Of a stretch of DNA of 55,707 nucleotides, positions 1 through 7,661 are shown piece after piece. The stretch is from CAYVOV01 sp964453525 (GTDB lineage Bacteria; Chloroflexota; Dehalococcoidia; Dehalococcoidales; UBA2162), in the NCBI GenBank assembly GCA_964453525.1, contig CAYVOV010000024.1, forward strand, positions 1-55,707, given 5' to 3'. Both the position numbers and the translations under genes were made by a program. Under the pieces are notes generated by a model. The model was not told the origin of the DNA. It saw only the letters and a program-made list of their open reading frames with translations, and searched no databases. How positions within the stretch are numbered: the stretch's first letter is position 1; every line of letters starts with the position of its first letter.

Positions 1-54
1 GGCATAGAACTAAATATGGAAGTAGTGAATAGACACCTGTATAAAGAGAACTGA
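1..54 (+). CDS. Possible C-terminal tail of a CDS running off the left edge
   Basis: The first 17 codons are open from the window edge and end in TGA at 52-54, giving a short tail that ends HLYKEN. There is too little sequence to recognise a family, and chance could produce an open run of this length. I list it only because a gene could enter from the left. Confidence 0.2.
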   Translation, partial: GIELNMEVVNRHLYKEN

Positions 55-59
55 GGCTA

Positions 60-317
60 GTGTTGAACAAAAGCTTGATTTGTTACTTGATATATAAGTA
101 CTTCATTGATTTAAGCAATCAAAGAATGAATATGATAAAAACAGATATCAAAATAGATATCGATGAAAGCATTCATCCTCTGTTGTTGCTAAGTAGAACC
201 AACTGGTGCGAAAAAATAACTTATAGGGGCATCTCTTTGTGTTATAACTCGCAAATAAGGTACAATAAGCGTTTCTATCGAACAGTAAATAACAAAAATG
301 TGTTACCTGAAGGGTGA
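60..317 (+). CDS. Doubtful small ORF, 85 residues
   Basis: An 85-codon frame opens with GTG at 60; a weak GAGG lies a few bases upstream. The product is rich in Ile, Asn, Lys and Tyr, matches no family I know and has no clear domain, signal peptide or membrane segment. Its composition simply follows the AT-rich local DNA. It could be a small island gene or noise. Confidence 0.2.
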   Translation: MLNKSLICYLIYKYFIDLSNQRMNMIKTDIKIDIDESIHPLLLLSRTNWCEKITYRGISLCYNSQIRYNKRFYRTVNNKNVLPEG

Positions 318-1091
318 CATTTGGCGTTCATACGAGGGCACGAATCGAGCCTGATACAACTGAAGGAGAATTCGACAAGGATACAGTAGGATACTCTAGT
401 TTCAAATATCGCCACAAAAAGCACATAAAATGTCATTAAAATACCGCCAGAATGGTCAAGAAAACCAAGCTCAACAATAACAAAAGACGGCTACGGAGCC
501 GCTGCCAGTAACAAAGTAGCCTTAAGGTAAATGGTTCATAGACATCACTTGAAGAAATGACGCTATAACGAAAGAATATCTGGCTATCTATGACGAATCA
601 GCCGTTTTTCAATCTTCAGGAAATGCAGGTAGTAGCTGCTAAAGACAGAGAATCTCGCCACGTGCATTAAAGAAATGACTCTGGCGGTACGAAGAATCCG
701 GTCACACTAATAGAACCCACAAACGTCATGAATTTTCCGAAAGAAAAGTGTTCGTTAAACAGAGTATGGCCTGCTCCTTAGATAGCAGGAATAATGCAAG
801 TACTACCCGGATTTAAAACGAATTGTAACTGTCGCATTGACTATCGTTGTTATCAACTAGCACCTATAACACCCTGGTAAAGACGTCGGTCGGATTTAGC
901 CGGATGCTTCCTTTCCGGAATCAAGTGGACCATGATTATGATCCAGTATAAGCACTTATCCATGCACATAACTATACCAAAGAGTTTGACTAGCATGATT
1001 GAAATGACCTATATGGATGAAACACATAAGGTCTCAAGAAAATTCTCACCTTGAAGGTTTGCGGACAGTATAGCCTGTTACCCGGTTATTA
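318..1091. other. Gene-free stretch at the left end of the island
   Basis: About 770 bases hold no frame of useful length on either strand and no RNA gene that I can recognise. Composition is more AT-rich than the core regions further right. It may be decayed coding DNA belonging to the mobile island, but no remnant could be matched to a family by eye. Confidence 0.5.
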
Positions 1092-1991
1092 TTAAGACGA
1101 AGGTGGTTGAGGCGGTGAGGTTGGCGGCTCCTGGCTGTTACCTTTCAGCGGATGAATCATGTCTTGATAGGCACGCATCATCCTCGCGCCTTTCAAATCA
1201 CCTGTATCCAGCAGGTCCTGATATATTTTTTTACGGGCTTGCTCCTCGGTAAGACCTTTACCTTTTAGCTCGGCTACGCGAATCCAGTACGTTTTTTCGA
1301 GGTCCTTCATTTTTGACTCTAAACCAAACCTCAGGATTGCATTACGTTCTTCATCAGAAAGCTTTTCTCTTTTCGGTCGTTTCTGTTGTTCCGCTTCAAT
1401 AATTGCCTTAAGCACCTGCCGGATTAAAGCTATATCCTTGTTCTCTTCCTCGATACGGGCATCTTCCCACTTGCGATATTGCTTTCTCTGGTTCATCAGA
1501 GACTCGAGCGTAAAGCGGACATCATCAATTGCTCCTCCATTCTTTATCAGGTGATCATGAATAAGTAATGCAACCTCAAGCACTGCCTGCCGTTTGCGGT
1601 CAGCATCCTCATGCGCTGGAAAATACAGCCTACCTGTCATCAGTCGCCTTAACCCGTGGGGCTTTGCCAATACTGCCTCGAACTCTTCTTTAGTAGTACC
1701 GCATGTTCTAGCAAAAAGTTCCAGGTTACGGTCCCGGTCTGGCGCATTCTTCTTTAGCAGACTCTTGATGAAGGCATATTTTTTCTCGAAATTCGGACCT
1801 AGTCGTTTCCATTGCTGATAATATTTGTAAACAGTAGACACCTTCATCCCTAGTTTTTTGGCGACCTCGACCGGTCTCATTCCCTGATCGAAGAGTTCAA
1901 AGCATCTTTGCCTCAAAGATCTTCCTCGACTGTCAAATTTTATTGGATATCGCCTGCCCTTTTTAATTCTGAATAGTCTCTGTATTTTCAA
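1092..1991 (-). CDS. HTH-domain protein of unknown role, 299 residues
   Basis: The N-terminal part (about residues 25-65) has a homeodomain-like helix-turn-helix with the pattern GMRPVEVAKKLGMKVSTVYKY, as in transposase and resolvase HTH domains, so DNA binding is likely. The remainder is charged and helical, rich in Lys, Glu and Arg, with no catalytic motif that I recognise; the tail is Pro/Ser-rich. The ATG start has a GGAG-like site just upstream on the minus strand. A second, partial copy of its C-terminus lies in the opposite orientation at 6892-7038, so the gene belongs to a duplicated or mobile family. It could be an element regulator or an accessory DNA-binding protein. The HTH is seen; the role is inferred. 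Confidence 0.7.
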   Translation of the reverse strand: MKIQRLFRIKKGRRYPIKFDSRGRSLRQRCFELFDQGMRPVEVAKKLGMKVSTVYKYYQQWKRLGPNFEKKYAFIKSLLKKNAPDRDRNLELFARTCGTTKEEFEAVLAKPHGLRRLMTGRLYFPAHEDADRKRQAVLEVALLIHDHLIKNGGAIDDVRFTLESLMNQRKQYRKWEDARIEEENKDIALIRQVLKAIIEAEQQKRPKREKLSDEERNAILRFGLESKMKDLEKTYWIRVAELKGKGLTEEQARKKIYQDLLDTGDLKGARMMRAYQDMIHPLKGNSQEPPTSPPQPPSS

Positions 1992-2073
1992 TTATTTCTC
2001 CTTTCAAGCATTTATGATGGTTATCTGGTCAACCTGGGAGCATCTCTAACGGGAAGCCAAGGTAAGGCATGAT

Positions 2074-2093
2074 ACCCATATAAGTGGGTATGA
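2074..2093. promoter_or_regulatory. Inverted repeat ATACCCA-N6-TGGGTAT
   Basis: A 7-bp inverted repeat with a 6-base spacer lies upstream of the HTH gene and between two divergent genes. It could be an operator for the HTH protein or a recombinase-related site. No other support. Confidence 0.3.
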
Positions 2094-2254
2094 ATCTGTC
2101 ATTGCATATTCAAGTTCACGTAGAATAATAGAAGAAACGATCACCGATTTGCGAGAACTGGTCTTCCAGCATTGTATCCATCAAAAACAACCAGCATTTT
2201 CGGTAAACCACTGCAATCTACCATATCATATAAATCTATTTCATACAAGTAATA

Positions 2255-2283
2255 TTGACATATGATACAAATTAATATACTAT
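2255..2283 (+). promoter_or_regulatory. Sigma-70 type promoter for the 2344 gene
   Basis: TTGACA at 2255-2260 is followed by TATACT at 2276-2281 (spacer 15) or TACTAT at 2278-2283 (spacer 17). The perfect 10-bp palindrome AGTGTACACT lies just downstream at about 2294-2303, placed where a repressor could block transcription. Confidence 0.5.
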
Positions 2284-2343
2284 ATATGGGCAATAGTGTA
2301 CACTAGGTGTATATTAACCCGAGATTGCCGGAGGAGGGATGCC

Positions 2344-2868
2344 ATGTTAGAGATGACCAGGGAGCGAAGTGAGAGGTTAAAAAGGTACCTTATTAATGCC
2401 GATCCTTTTTTATGGAATGTTCTTGATAGTAAGAACAAGAAGGGCAGGCTTCGCGAACTTAAAGCAATGGGTTTCCTTTTGAATTATTCCGACGGCGCCA
2501 ATCCGAACTACAGCAAGATAAATCAGGACCTGCTGGTAGAGCTCGGTATCGAAGGAATACTTGAGTGTATCATCTTTCCTAAAGTTACCAATCTTTTTAC
2601 CACGGATACTATCGGCTATTTCCGCAGGTGCTGGGAACAGGGACAGACGCCACCTCTCGACTATCTTAGACGACAGGGATTATACCGAAGACGTTATTCT
2701 TCAAGGGAAGTCTATGATAGCCACTGGGATACCTTAGATAGCCCTCCGGCCGGATACAAAGATCCTGCCTTTATTTTCGTTCAAATCGATACGCAACACA
2801 ACTTCGTGGAGCGCTGGACGGTATTTGCGGGATTATGGTTTGAAGATATCGAACAGCTGTTTAGTTAA
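2344..2868 (+). CDS. Hypothetical protein, 174 residues, island gene
   Basis: I do not recognise the family. The start at 2344 is chosen because a strong GGAGGAGG lies 5 bases upstream; a frame extension to 2296 has no such site. The product is soluble, without membrane segments, rich in aromatic and Arg residues, and contains a YLRRQGLYRRRYSSREVYDS-like basic stretch in the second half. It has its own promoter and lies about 100 bases before the AAA ATPase gene on the same strand, so the two may form an operon and act together. It is not obviously a toxin, nuclease or regulator. Confidence 0.65.
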   Translation: MLEMTRERSERLKRYLINADPFLWNVLDSKNKKGRLRELKAMGFLLNYSDGANPNYSKINQDLLVELGIEGILECIIFPKVTNLFTTDTIGYFRRCWEQGQTPPLDYLRRQGLYRRRYSSREVYDSHWDTLDSPPAGYKDPAFIFVQIDTQHNFVERWTVFAGLWFEDIEQLFS

Positions 2869-2967
2869 ACAGGGAAGATTGTTACTGCCAGCAGTAGATA
2901 TTGCGGCTATAACCCGTAATAGGCTTCTTTTATACGACCCATAAAAATAATTCGAGACGGTGTCCGT

Positions 2968-3281
2968 ATGAATGATATGGATAACATATCCGAACACATA
3001 TTTGCACAGGAATATATTCTTGGCTTTAGAAGGGAGTTTGAGCAACTACTTCTAAAGAATCATGAGGCCGTCACCAAGTTCCGGGAGACAAGCCAAGGGC
3101 CGCAGAAGCGTATCATGCTCCTTTTTACTACGGGCATCTTCTTGCCTGGACGGTAAAACGCGCTACCTCGTCGCCCGAGTGGGAAACAGTCTCAGTTAAA
3201 GGGTATACGATTGAAGAGCCCATCTACTGTGATGTTGAAACCGGCTATGAATCGAGTGAGAGCTGCCTTATCAATGGACAG
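2968..3281 (+). pseudogene. 5' part of the AAA ATPase gene, out of frame
   Basis: An ATG at 2968 opens a frame coding for a helical N-terminal region (starting MNDMDNISEHIF) that runs to a stop at 3156. From about 3066 the reading frame of the downstream ATPase is also open, without any usable start codon, and codes for plausible protein (GHLLAWTVKRATSSPEWE). The two frames join with a -1 shift close to the run of five T at 3122-3126. The simplest reading is one gene of about 430 codons with a lost base, from mutation or assembly error. Programmed -1 slippage at the T run is possible but unproven. Confidence 0.55.
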
Positions 3282-4268
3282 ATGTTCGTAAAGAAAGATG
3301 ATATCCAGCTGGTTATCACCTTTACCGGACCTGGTTCCATACAGATAGAAGCAGGTAAAGAATATCATGAATACGTCAATAAGCTTGTTCAAGAAATCGC
3401 GGATTTTTTGATTGAACATAACTTCTATAAAGGGAAGAACATCAGGTTTAGTAGTAGTATCTCCTTTTTAGATGTAGGGCAGATGGATTGGGACTCCGTT
3501 GTTATGGATCCCGATGTGAAAAACTCAATACGCATGCATACTACTGCTTTCCTGAAGAATTATTCCCAGATGAAAAAGTACGGGATACCGTGCAAGAGAG
3601 GTATTATCCTGGCGGGTGATTCGGGTACCGGAAAAACTATGATCTGCAAAGCTCTGATGTCGGAAGCTGATGATATTACCTGTATCATCACCGATGCCTA
3701 CAGCATGTTTGAAGAAGAATATATCTCTGATCTCTTCTCGTTGGCTCAGGATCTGAGTCCCAGCCTTGTCTTCATTGAAGATATAGATTGCATCGGGCAA
3801 GAAAGGCGCGATTTCTATCATGGGTCTGCACCATTAATCGCCCTGTTAGCAGAAATGGACGGCATTAAAGAACGGACACAGATCGTTACTATTGCCACCA
3901 GCAACCATATCGAGACCGTGGATAAGGCGTTGAGTGAACGACCATCTCGTTTTGATCAGGTGTTCAGGCTATCCCGTCCTGACTATCAGAAGCGAATCGA
4001 AATATTAAAGAACTTGGCTGGCAGAATCCCGATATCTGACAGCGTTATGGAATACATCGCTGAGAGGACTGATGGTTTTACCCCGGCACATCTCCAGGAA
4101 ATTGCCAACAGCATGGTTATATCTCAAATCGATAAAGAGGGAGAAGTAACGGAATTCAGCCGGCAAGATGTCGATGTTTTAGTCTCCCAGATGAACTACG
4201 AATGCCACAATGAGGGGATAGGCTTTACTTCAGTTCTGCAACGTAACTCAAGCACCAGGATCGAGTGA
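3282..4268 (+). CDS. AAA family ATPase (ATPase module)
   Basis: A classical AAA ATPase of the FtsH/Cdc48/BCS1 type. Numbering from 3282: Walker A GDSGTGKT at 112-119, Walker B FIEDID near 164-169, sensor-1 region IATSNH near 204-209, and arginine-finger region RPSRFD near 220-225, followed by a helical lid. All key residues for ATP hydrolysis appear present. About 70 residues before the AAA domain form an N-terminal module that starts in the out-of-frame segment upstream. The substrate is unknown: members remodel or unfold proteins, and phage or defence-related versions exist. It sits between an unknown protein and a serine recombinase, so it is probably island cargo. ATG 3282 lies inside the domain and is not a convincing natural start. 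Confidence 0.8.
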   Translation: MFVKKDDIQLVITFTGPGSIQIEAGKEYHEYVNKLVQEIADFLIEHNFYKGKNIRFSSSISFLDVGQMDWDSVVMDPDVKNSIRMHTTAFLKNYSQMKKYGIPCKRGIILAGDSGTGKTMICKALMSEADDITCIITDAYSMFEEEYISDLFSLAQDLSPSLVFIEDIDCIGQERRDFYHGSAPLIALLAEMDGIKERTQIVTIATSNHIETVDKALSERPSRFDQVFRLSRPDYQKRIEILKNLAGRIPISDSVMEYIAERTDGFTPAHLQEIANSMVISQIDKEGEVTEFSRQDVDVLVSQMNYECHNEGIGFTSVLQRNSSTRIE

Positions 4269-4286
4269 AATCAGCGGGAAGTAGAA

Positions 4287-4391
4287 ATGGACTCTGAGGA
4301 CAAGAAACGTTGGAAGAGTCAAAAACATTGGCACCCGAAACTGTCCTGGTTTCTGTTTAAACATCGGTATCGGGAGCAAATTAACTGTTAA
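4287..4391 (+). CDS. Small basic ORF, 34 residues
   Basis: An ATG at 4287 opens a 34-codon frame ending TAA at 4389-4391, in the gap between the ATPase and the recombinase. The product is rich in Lys, Trp and His (MDSEDKKRWKSQKHWHPKL at the start). It resembles no family I know. A GGAAG lies a few bases upstream. It may be a genuine small island protein or chance. Confidence 0.3.
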   Translation: MDSEDKKRWKSQKHWHPKLSWFLFKHRYREQINC

Positions 4392-4409
4392 AGTTGGAGG
4401 AAATCGAAC

Positions 4410-6140
4410 ATGGAATTACTAAGGCAAAGAGCGGGATTATATGTACGGGTAAGTTCGCAGGAGCAGGCATTGGAAGGAGTTTCCATTGAAGCCCAGATAG
4501 CCGATCTAAGAGCTTATGCGAGAAGCATGGGTTGGGAGATTTTTGATATATATATTGATGGTGGTTATAGTGGTGGTACCGATGACAGACCGGAATTCAA
4601 GCGCCTTCTTGGCGACGCGAAGAAACGCCGCTTTGACACCATCATAGTATGCAAGCTTGATCGGTTCTTCCGCAATCTCAGGCTCTTACTAAATTACCTG
4701 CATGAACTCGAGCAGCTTCACGTTAAGTTTGTATCCGCCCAAGAAGGACTCGACACATCTACACCGTACGGCAAGTTCGCCGTCCAGATAATGGGCGTCA
4801 TTGCGGAATTCGAGAGAGGTCGCATTGGAGAGCGTGTCCGCGATAGCAGGCGATACCAATTGACACAGAACCACTGGCCTGGTGGCCGAACACTCTATGG
4901 TTACCGATGGTTACCAAAAGTGAAGAAGTGGGAGATCGATGAGAAAGAGGCTGAGATGGTAAGGTATATTTATCAGCTTTACCTGGATGAAAACCTGGGC
5001 ATGATGAAAATTAATCTTCATCTTAACCAGGAAGGCTACCTCACCCGGTTAGGATACACGTGGCGATATCGTACTCTTCACAGGATACTGACTCATCCCG
5101 CGTATAAAGGGGAGCATGATAAAGGACTCACCATGCCGGTTTTAATCAATCCGGAAAAATGGGAAGCAGCCCAGGAGAAACGCCTGGGGGTCCGGAGTGT
5201 TCGTCGTGATCCAAAGAACTGGCTGTTGCAAGGACTTTGTATCTGTGGCGAGTGTGGTCATGTTTTTAACTGCAAACAATCTAATCCGAATCAACTCAGG
5301 CGTTACGCATGTCGTGGACGCAACAAGGATACGCACCTTGACGGCAGCCCCCGGTGCACAATGCGTAGTATAGATGCTAATGAGCTCGAGAAGGCAGTTT
5401 GGAGACAGTTAAAAGCCGTAATGACAGACCATGAAGTCCTGAGAGATAGTATTAGACACAGTCTCGAAGAAATCAAGCGAAGGCAGAACGACCTGGACAA
5501 CCGCAACGGTACTAATGAAAAAGAACTGCAGGAGGTGCAAGATAAAAAAGAAAGGCTAGCCCTGGTCTACGTAGACCAGGCTATGAAGAAAGAAGTATAC
5601 GAAAAAAGGATGAGCATTCTTAAAAAGAAGGAGAACGACCTTCTTAAAGCCAGGTCAAACCTTGACCCGAAGGTCAAAATCGAACTGGACGAACTTGAAC
5701 GGACGGTAGCATACCTGGAGAAAATAGTTGATGGTAAAGATGGTAAGTTGTTCTTGACGGAGATAGGAGTCTGGGCGGATAATATTACGGACAGCTGGGT
5801 AGGCGGTTATAAAATGTCGTCTATCGGAAGCTGGGATGAACCGAACACATTCGATACCGGAGACTTTAGGTTGGGCGATAAAGGCCCTGTAATGAGGATG
5901 ATTGATGGTCCTCCTCGGTCTAATGCGGAAGTGTCCAGGCAAACCGTCTACCAGAACATCAGAAATGTTTTTGAGTCGCTCCAGGTCAGGGTGTATGTAT
6001 TTCGGGATAGAATCGAGATGAAAGGGTTTATCCCCAACGGAACGATAGAAGTTCCCTATGAGGATGATGGTGAAGAAAAGGATTTAATTATCCCTTCCCC
6101 TTATCAAGGGGAAGGGGGATACAGGGGGATGGGGTTGTAA
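4410..6140 (+). CDS. Large serine recombinase
   Basis: A 576-residue site-specific recombinase of the large serine integrase family, which cuts and rejoins DNA through a phosphoserine link to move or invert elements. The N-terminal resolvase domain shows YVRVSSQEQ (nucleophile Ser15) and, further on, CKLDRFFRN and AEFERGRIGERV. The Recombinase domain follows, then a zinc ribbon (CGECG near 279 with later Cys at the RYACRG segment and RCTM), then a coiled-coil. The RBS GGAGG is at 4396-4400. The last 17 or so codons and the stop are contributed by a dispersed GC-rich repeat (6089-6137), so the natural C-terminus has probably been altered. It is the likely mobility gene of the 1-7 kb island. 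Confidence 0.93.
   Translation: MELLRQRAGLYVRVSSQEQALEGVSIEAQIADLRAYARSMGWEIFDIYIDGGYSGGTDDRPEFKRLLGDAKKRRFDTIIVCKLDRFFRNLRLLLNYLHELEQLHVKFVSAQEGLDTSTPYGKFAVQIMGVIAEFERGRIGERVRDSRRYQLTQNHWPGGRTLYGYRWLPKVKKWEIDEKEAEMVRYIYQLYLDENLGMMKINLHLNQEGYLTRLGYTWRYRTLHRILTHPAYKGEHDKGLTMPVLINPEKWEAAQEKRLGVRSVRRDPKNWLLQGLCICGECGHVFNCKQSNPNQLRRYACRGRNKDTHLDGSPRCTMRSIDANELEKAVWRQLKAVMTDHEVLRDSIRHSLEEIKRRQNDLDNRNGTNEKELQEVQDKKERLALVYVDQAMKKEVYEKRMSILKKKENDLLKARSNLDPKVKIELDELERTVAYLEKIVDGKDGKLFLTEIGVWADNITDSWVGGYKMSSIGSWDEPNTFDTGDFRLGDKGPVMRMIDGPPRSNAEVSRQTVYQNIRNVFESLQVRVYVFRDRIEMKGFIPNGTIEVPYEDDGEEKDLIIPSPYQGEGGYRGMGL
6089..6137. repeat. Family A dispersed repeat overlapping the recombinase C-terminus
   Basis: A palindromic C-rich/G-rich repeat with core CCCTTCCCCTT-N4-AAGGGGAAGGG. 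Related copies are at 25579-25607, 37316-37369 and 45058-45112, with a 5' fragment near 6700-6728. Here it lies in frame at the end of the recombinase gene. Confidence 0.75.
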
Positions 6141-6176
6141 AAATTGACCTCATTCTTTAAATACAGGAGGAGCAGA

Positions 6177-6683
6177 ATGGAAGTTAAATCAGAAAAGAAC
6201 TTGCAGGAGGCCTTTGCCGGGGAAAGCCAGGCAAACCGCCGTTATCTCTTTTTCGCTGAAAAGGCAGATAAAGAAGGCTATCCCCAGGTAGCCAGGTTTT
6301 TCCGGGCAGCCGCTGATGCCGAGACAGTCCACGCCAAGAACCACTTGAATGCTATGGACGGGATTGGCACCACCAAAGAGAACGTGATGGCTGGCGCTCA
6401 GGGAGAGCATTACGAGTTCACCAGGATGTATCCACCGTTTATTGATGATGCCGAGCGGGAAAACAATACGCGGGCGCAGCGTACCTTCGAGTATGCCAAT
6501 GCGGTGGAGGAGATTCACCATAAATACTTCGAGGAACTTCTAAAAGCGCTTGACGAGGGCACACAGATTAAGGAAGAGCCTTACTTCGTCTGCCAGGTCT
6601 GCGGAAATACCGTGCCCGGCGCCGCGCCCGAAAAATGCCCCATCTGCGGCTCTACCAGTAAAGCCTTCAAGCGGATAGACTAG
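6177..6683 (+). CDS. Rubrerythrin
   Basis: A 168-residue rubrerythrin: a diiron ferritin-like four-helix bundle followed by a rubredoxin-like Fe(SCys)4 domain. The first helix has the EAFAGESQANRRY pattern with the ligand Glu; EIHHKYFEELL carries the later Glu/His ligands; the C-terminus has CQVCG and CPICG. The protein reduces hydrogen peroxide in the cytoplasm of anaerobes using electrons from rubredoxin or ferredoxin. The start at 6177 is chosen for the AGGAGG about 7 bases upstream; an earlier frame start at 6144 has none. It lies 36 bases after the recombinase stop, so it may be transcribed with it or from the repeat region. Confidence 0.93.
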   Translation: MEVKSEKNLQEAFAGESQANRRYLFFAEKADKEGYPQVARFFRAAADAETVHAKNHLNAMDGIGTTKENVMAGAQGEHYEFTRMYPPFIDDAERENNTRAQRTFEYANAVEEIHHKYFEELLKALDEGTQIKEEPYFVCQVCGNTVPGAAPEKCPICGSTSKAFKRID

Positions 6684-6742
6684 CCTTCTTATTAAACTTC
6701 ACCCCTTTAATCCCCCTTCCCTCTAGAAAGAGACTTACTTCA

Positions 6743-6868
6743 ATGTCATTCCGAGGAATCCGCCAGAGGCGGATGACGAAGAATCTCAGGGTAGGGGATA
6801 TTATAACCATCTCCCCGAGACCCTTCATGGAGTTTACACTGAGCGGAGCGAATGTGCTCAGGCTGACA
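6743..6868. repeat. Family C-related dispersed repeat (copy 1 of an inverted pair)
   Basis: Contains the segments CGCCAGAGGCGGATGACGAA, GAGACCCTTC and AGCGGAGCGAATGTGCTCAGG. The same modules occur in inverted order and strand at 53241-53364. It fills most of the gap between rubrerythrin and the HTH-gene fragment. Confidence 0.7.
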
Positions 6869-6891
6869 TGGGTTTGCGACTTTTAGAGTAA

Positions 6892-7038
6892 GCCCGTGAA
6901 AAAATATATCAGGATCTGCTGGATAAAGGTGATTTGAAAGGTGCGAGGATGATGCGTGTTTTTCAAGATATGATTCACCCTCTGAAACGCGACAGCCTAA
7001 ATCTATCAACGTCACGACCTCAACCATTATCGCCTTAA
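6892..7038 (+). pseudogene. C-terminal fragment of the 1092-1991 HTH gene
   Basis: Forty-eight codons after an in-frame TAA at 6889-6891 read AREKIYQDLLDKGDLKGARM and then continue through MRVFQDMIHPLKRDS to a stop at 7036-7038. The 1092-1991 protein has ARKKIYQDLLDTGDLKGARM and MRAYQDMIHPLKGNS at its C-terminus, so this is a diverged partial copy lying in the opposite orientation. There is no start codon and the N-terminal HTH is missing. It suggests that a larger element or a second copy once existed here and that the two copies flank the island. Confidence 0.8.
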
Positions 7039-7054
7039 TAACAACCAGAACAGG

Positions 7055-7429
7055 CTAAAATGTCGACAAACCGACCCATCTTCCGTCAACGTCTCCAATT
7101 ACGAATTCCTGGTTGTGATAACCGGTTTTGAATAATGAACGTGCTATTTTTACGCCTTTATCTGAAAATTCTTTTTCCAGTTCTTTTTAGGCGTCCGTAA
7201 TAAAGTAGGCGTTATAACCATACCCTTACACTTCCCTGTTAGGAATGACTTTTTGCCCGTTTGATTTTGTAAGAATAATTTCCGATCGATCACAGTACAG
7301 GTAGATATGCGGTTCTTTTACATCCAGACAGGATACAGCCCGAAACCCCATTTTCTCGGTATTAAATTTAACGGCACCCTCAATATACGGAGTTGGAAAC
7401 ACACAGCTATACATATGGAGTTTACTCAT
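7055..7429 (-). pseudogene. VOC (glyoxalase/bleomycin-resistance fold) protein with two in-frame TAA codons
   Basis: The frame starting at 7429 (MSKLHMYSCVFPTPYIEGAV) gives the first half of a VOC-fold domain and stops at a TAA after PNREV. The same frame continues after the stop as GYGYNAYFITDA, meets a second TAA, and continues as KELEKEFSDKGVKIARSLF to FVIGDVDGRWVGLSTF and a final TAG at 7055-7057. The total of 125 codons is the usual length for a one-domain VOC protein, and no frameshift is needed. Two nonsense codons in an otherwise intact gene indicate recent inactivation. Substrate unknown. Confidence 0.75.
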
Positions 7430-7661
7430 TATAGTTTCCTCACAACACAGTAATTACAGTCATCAATATATCTTTTTCATAAAACACCCGCAAGCAGCCC
7501 CGTGGCACTCCGATAATTTAGAGTTGCGAGGCTATTCCGGGTCTGGTTCTGAACTGATTGGGCATCGCTGTCAATGTTAAGTTGACCATGGTTGATATAA
7601 AAAGTTAATAGATATAATATATCAGGTAAAATATTGTTCTTGTGCGATGAAAGGAGAAAAA

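Noticed and set aside
2074..2093. Inverted repeat as attachment core of the serine recombinase
   Set aside because: No second copy of the site is seen at the other side of the island, so it is kept only as a possible operator.
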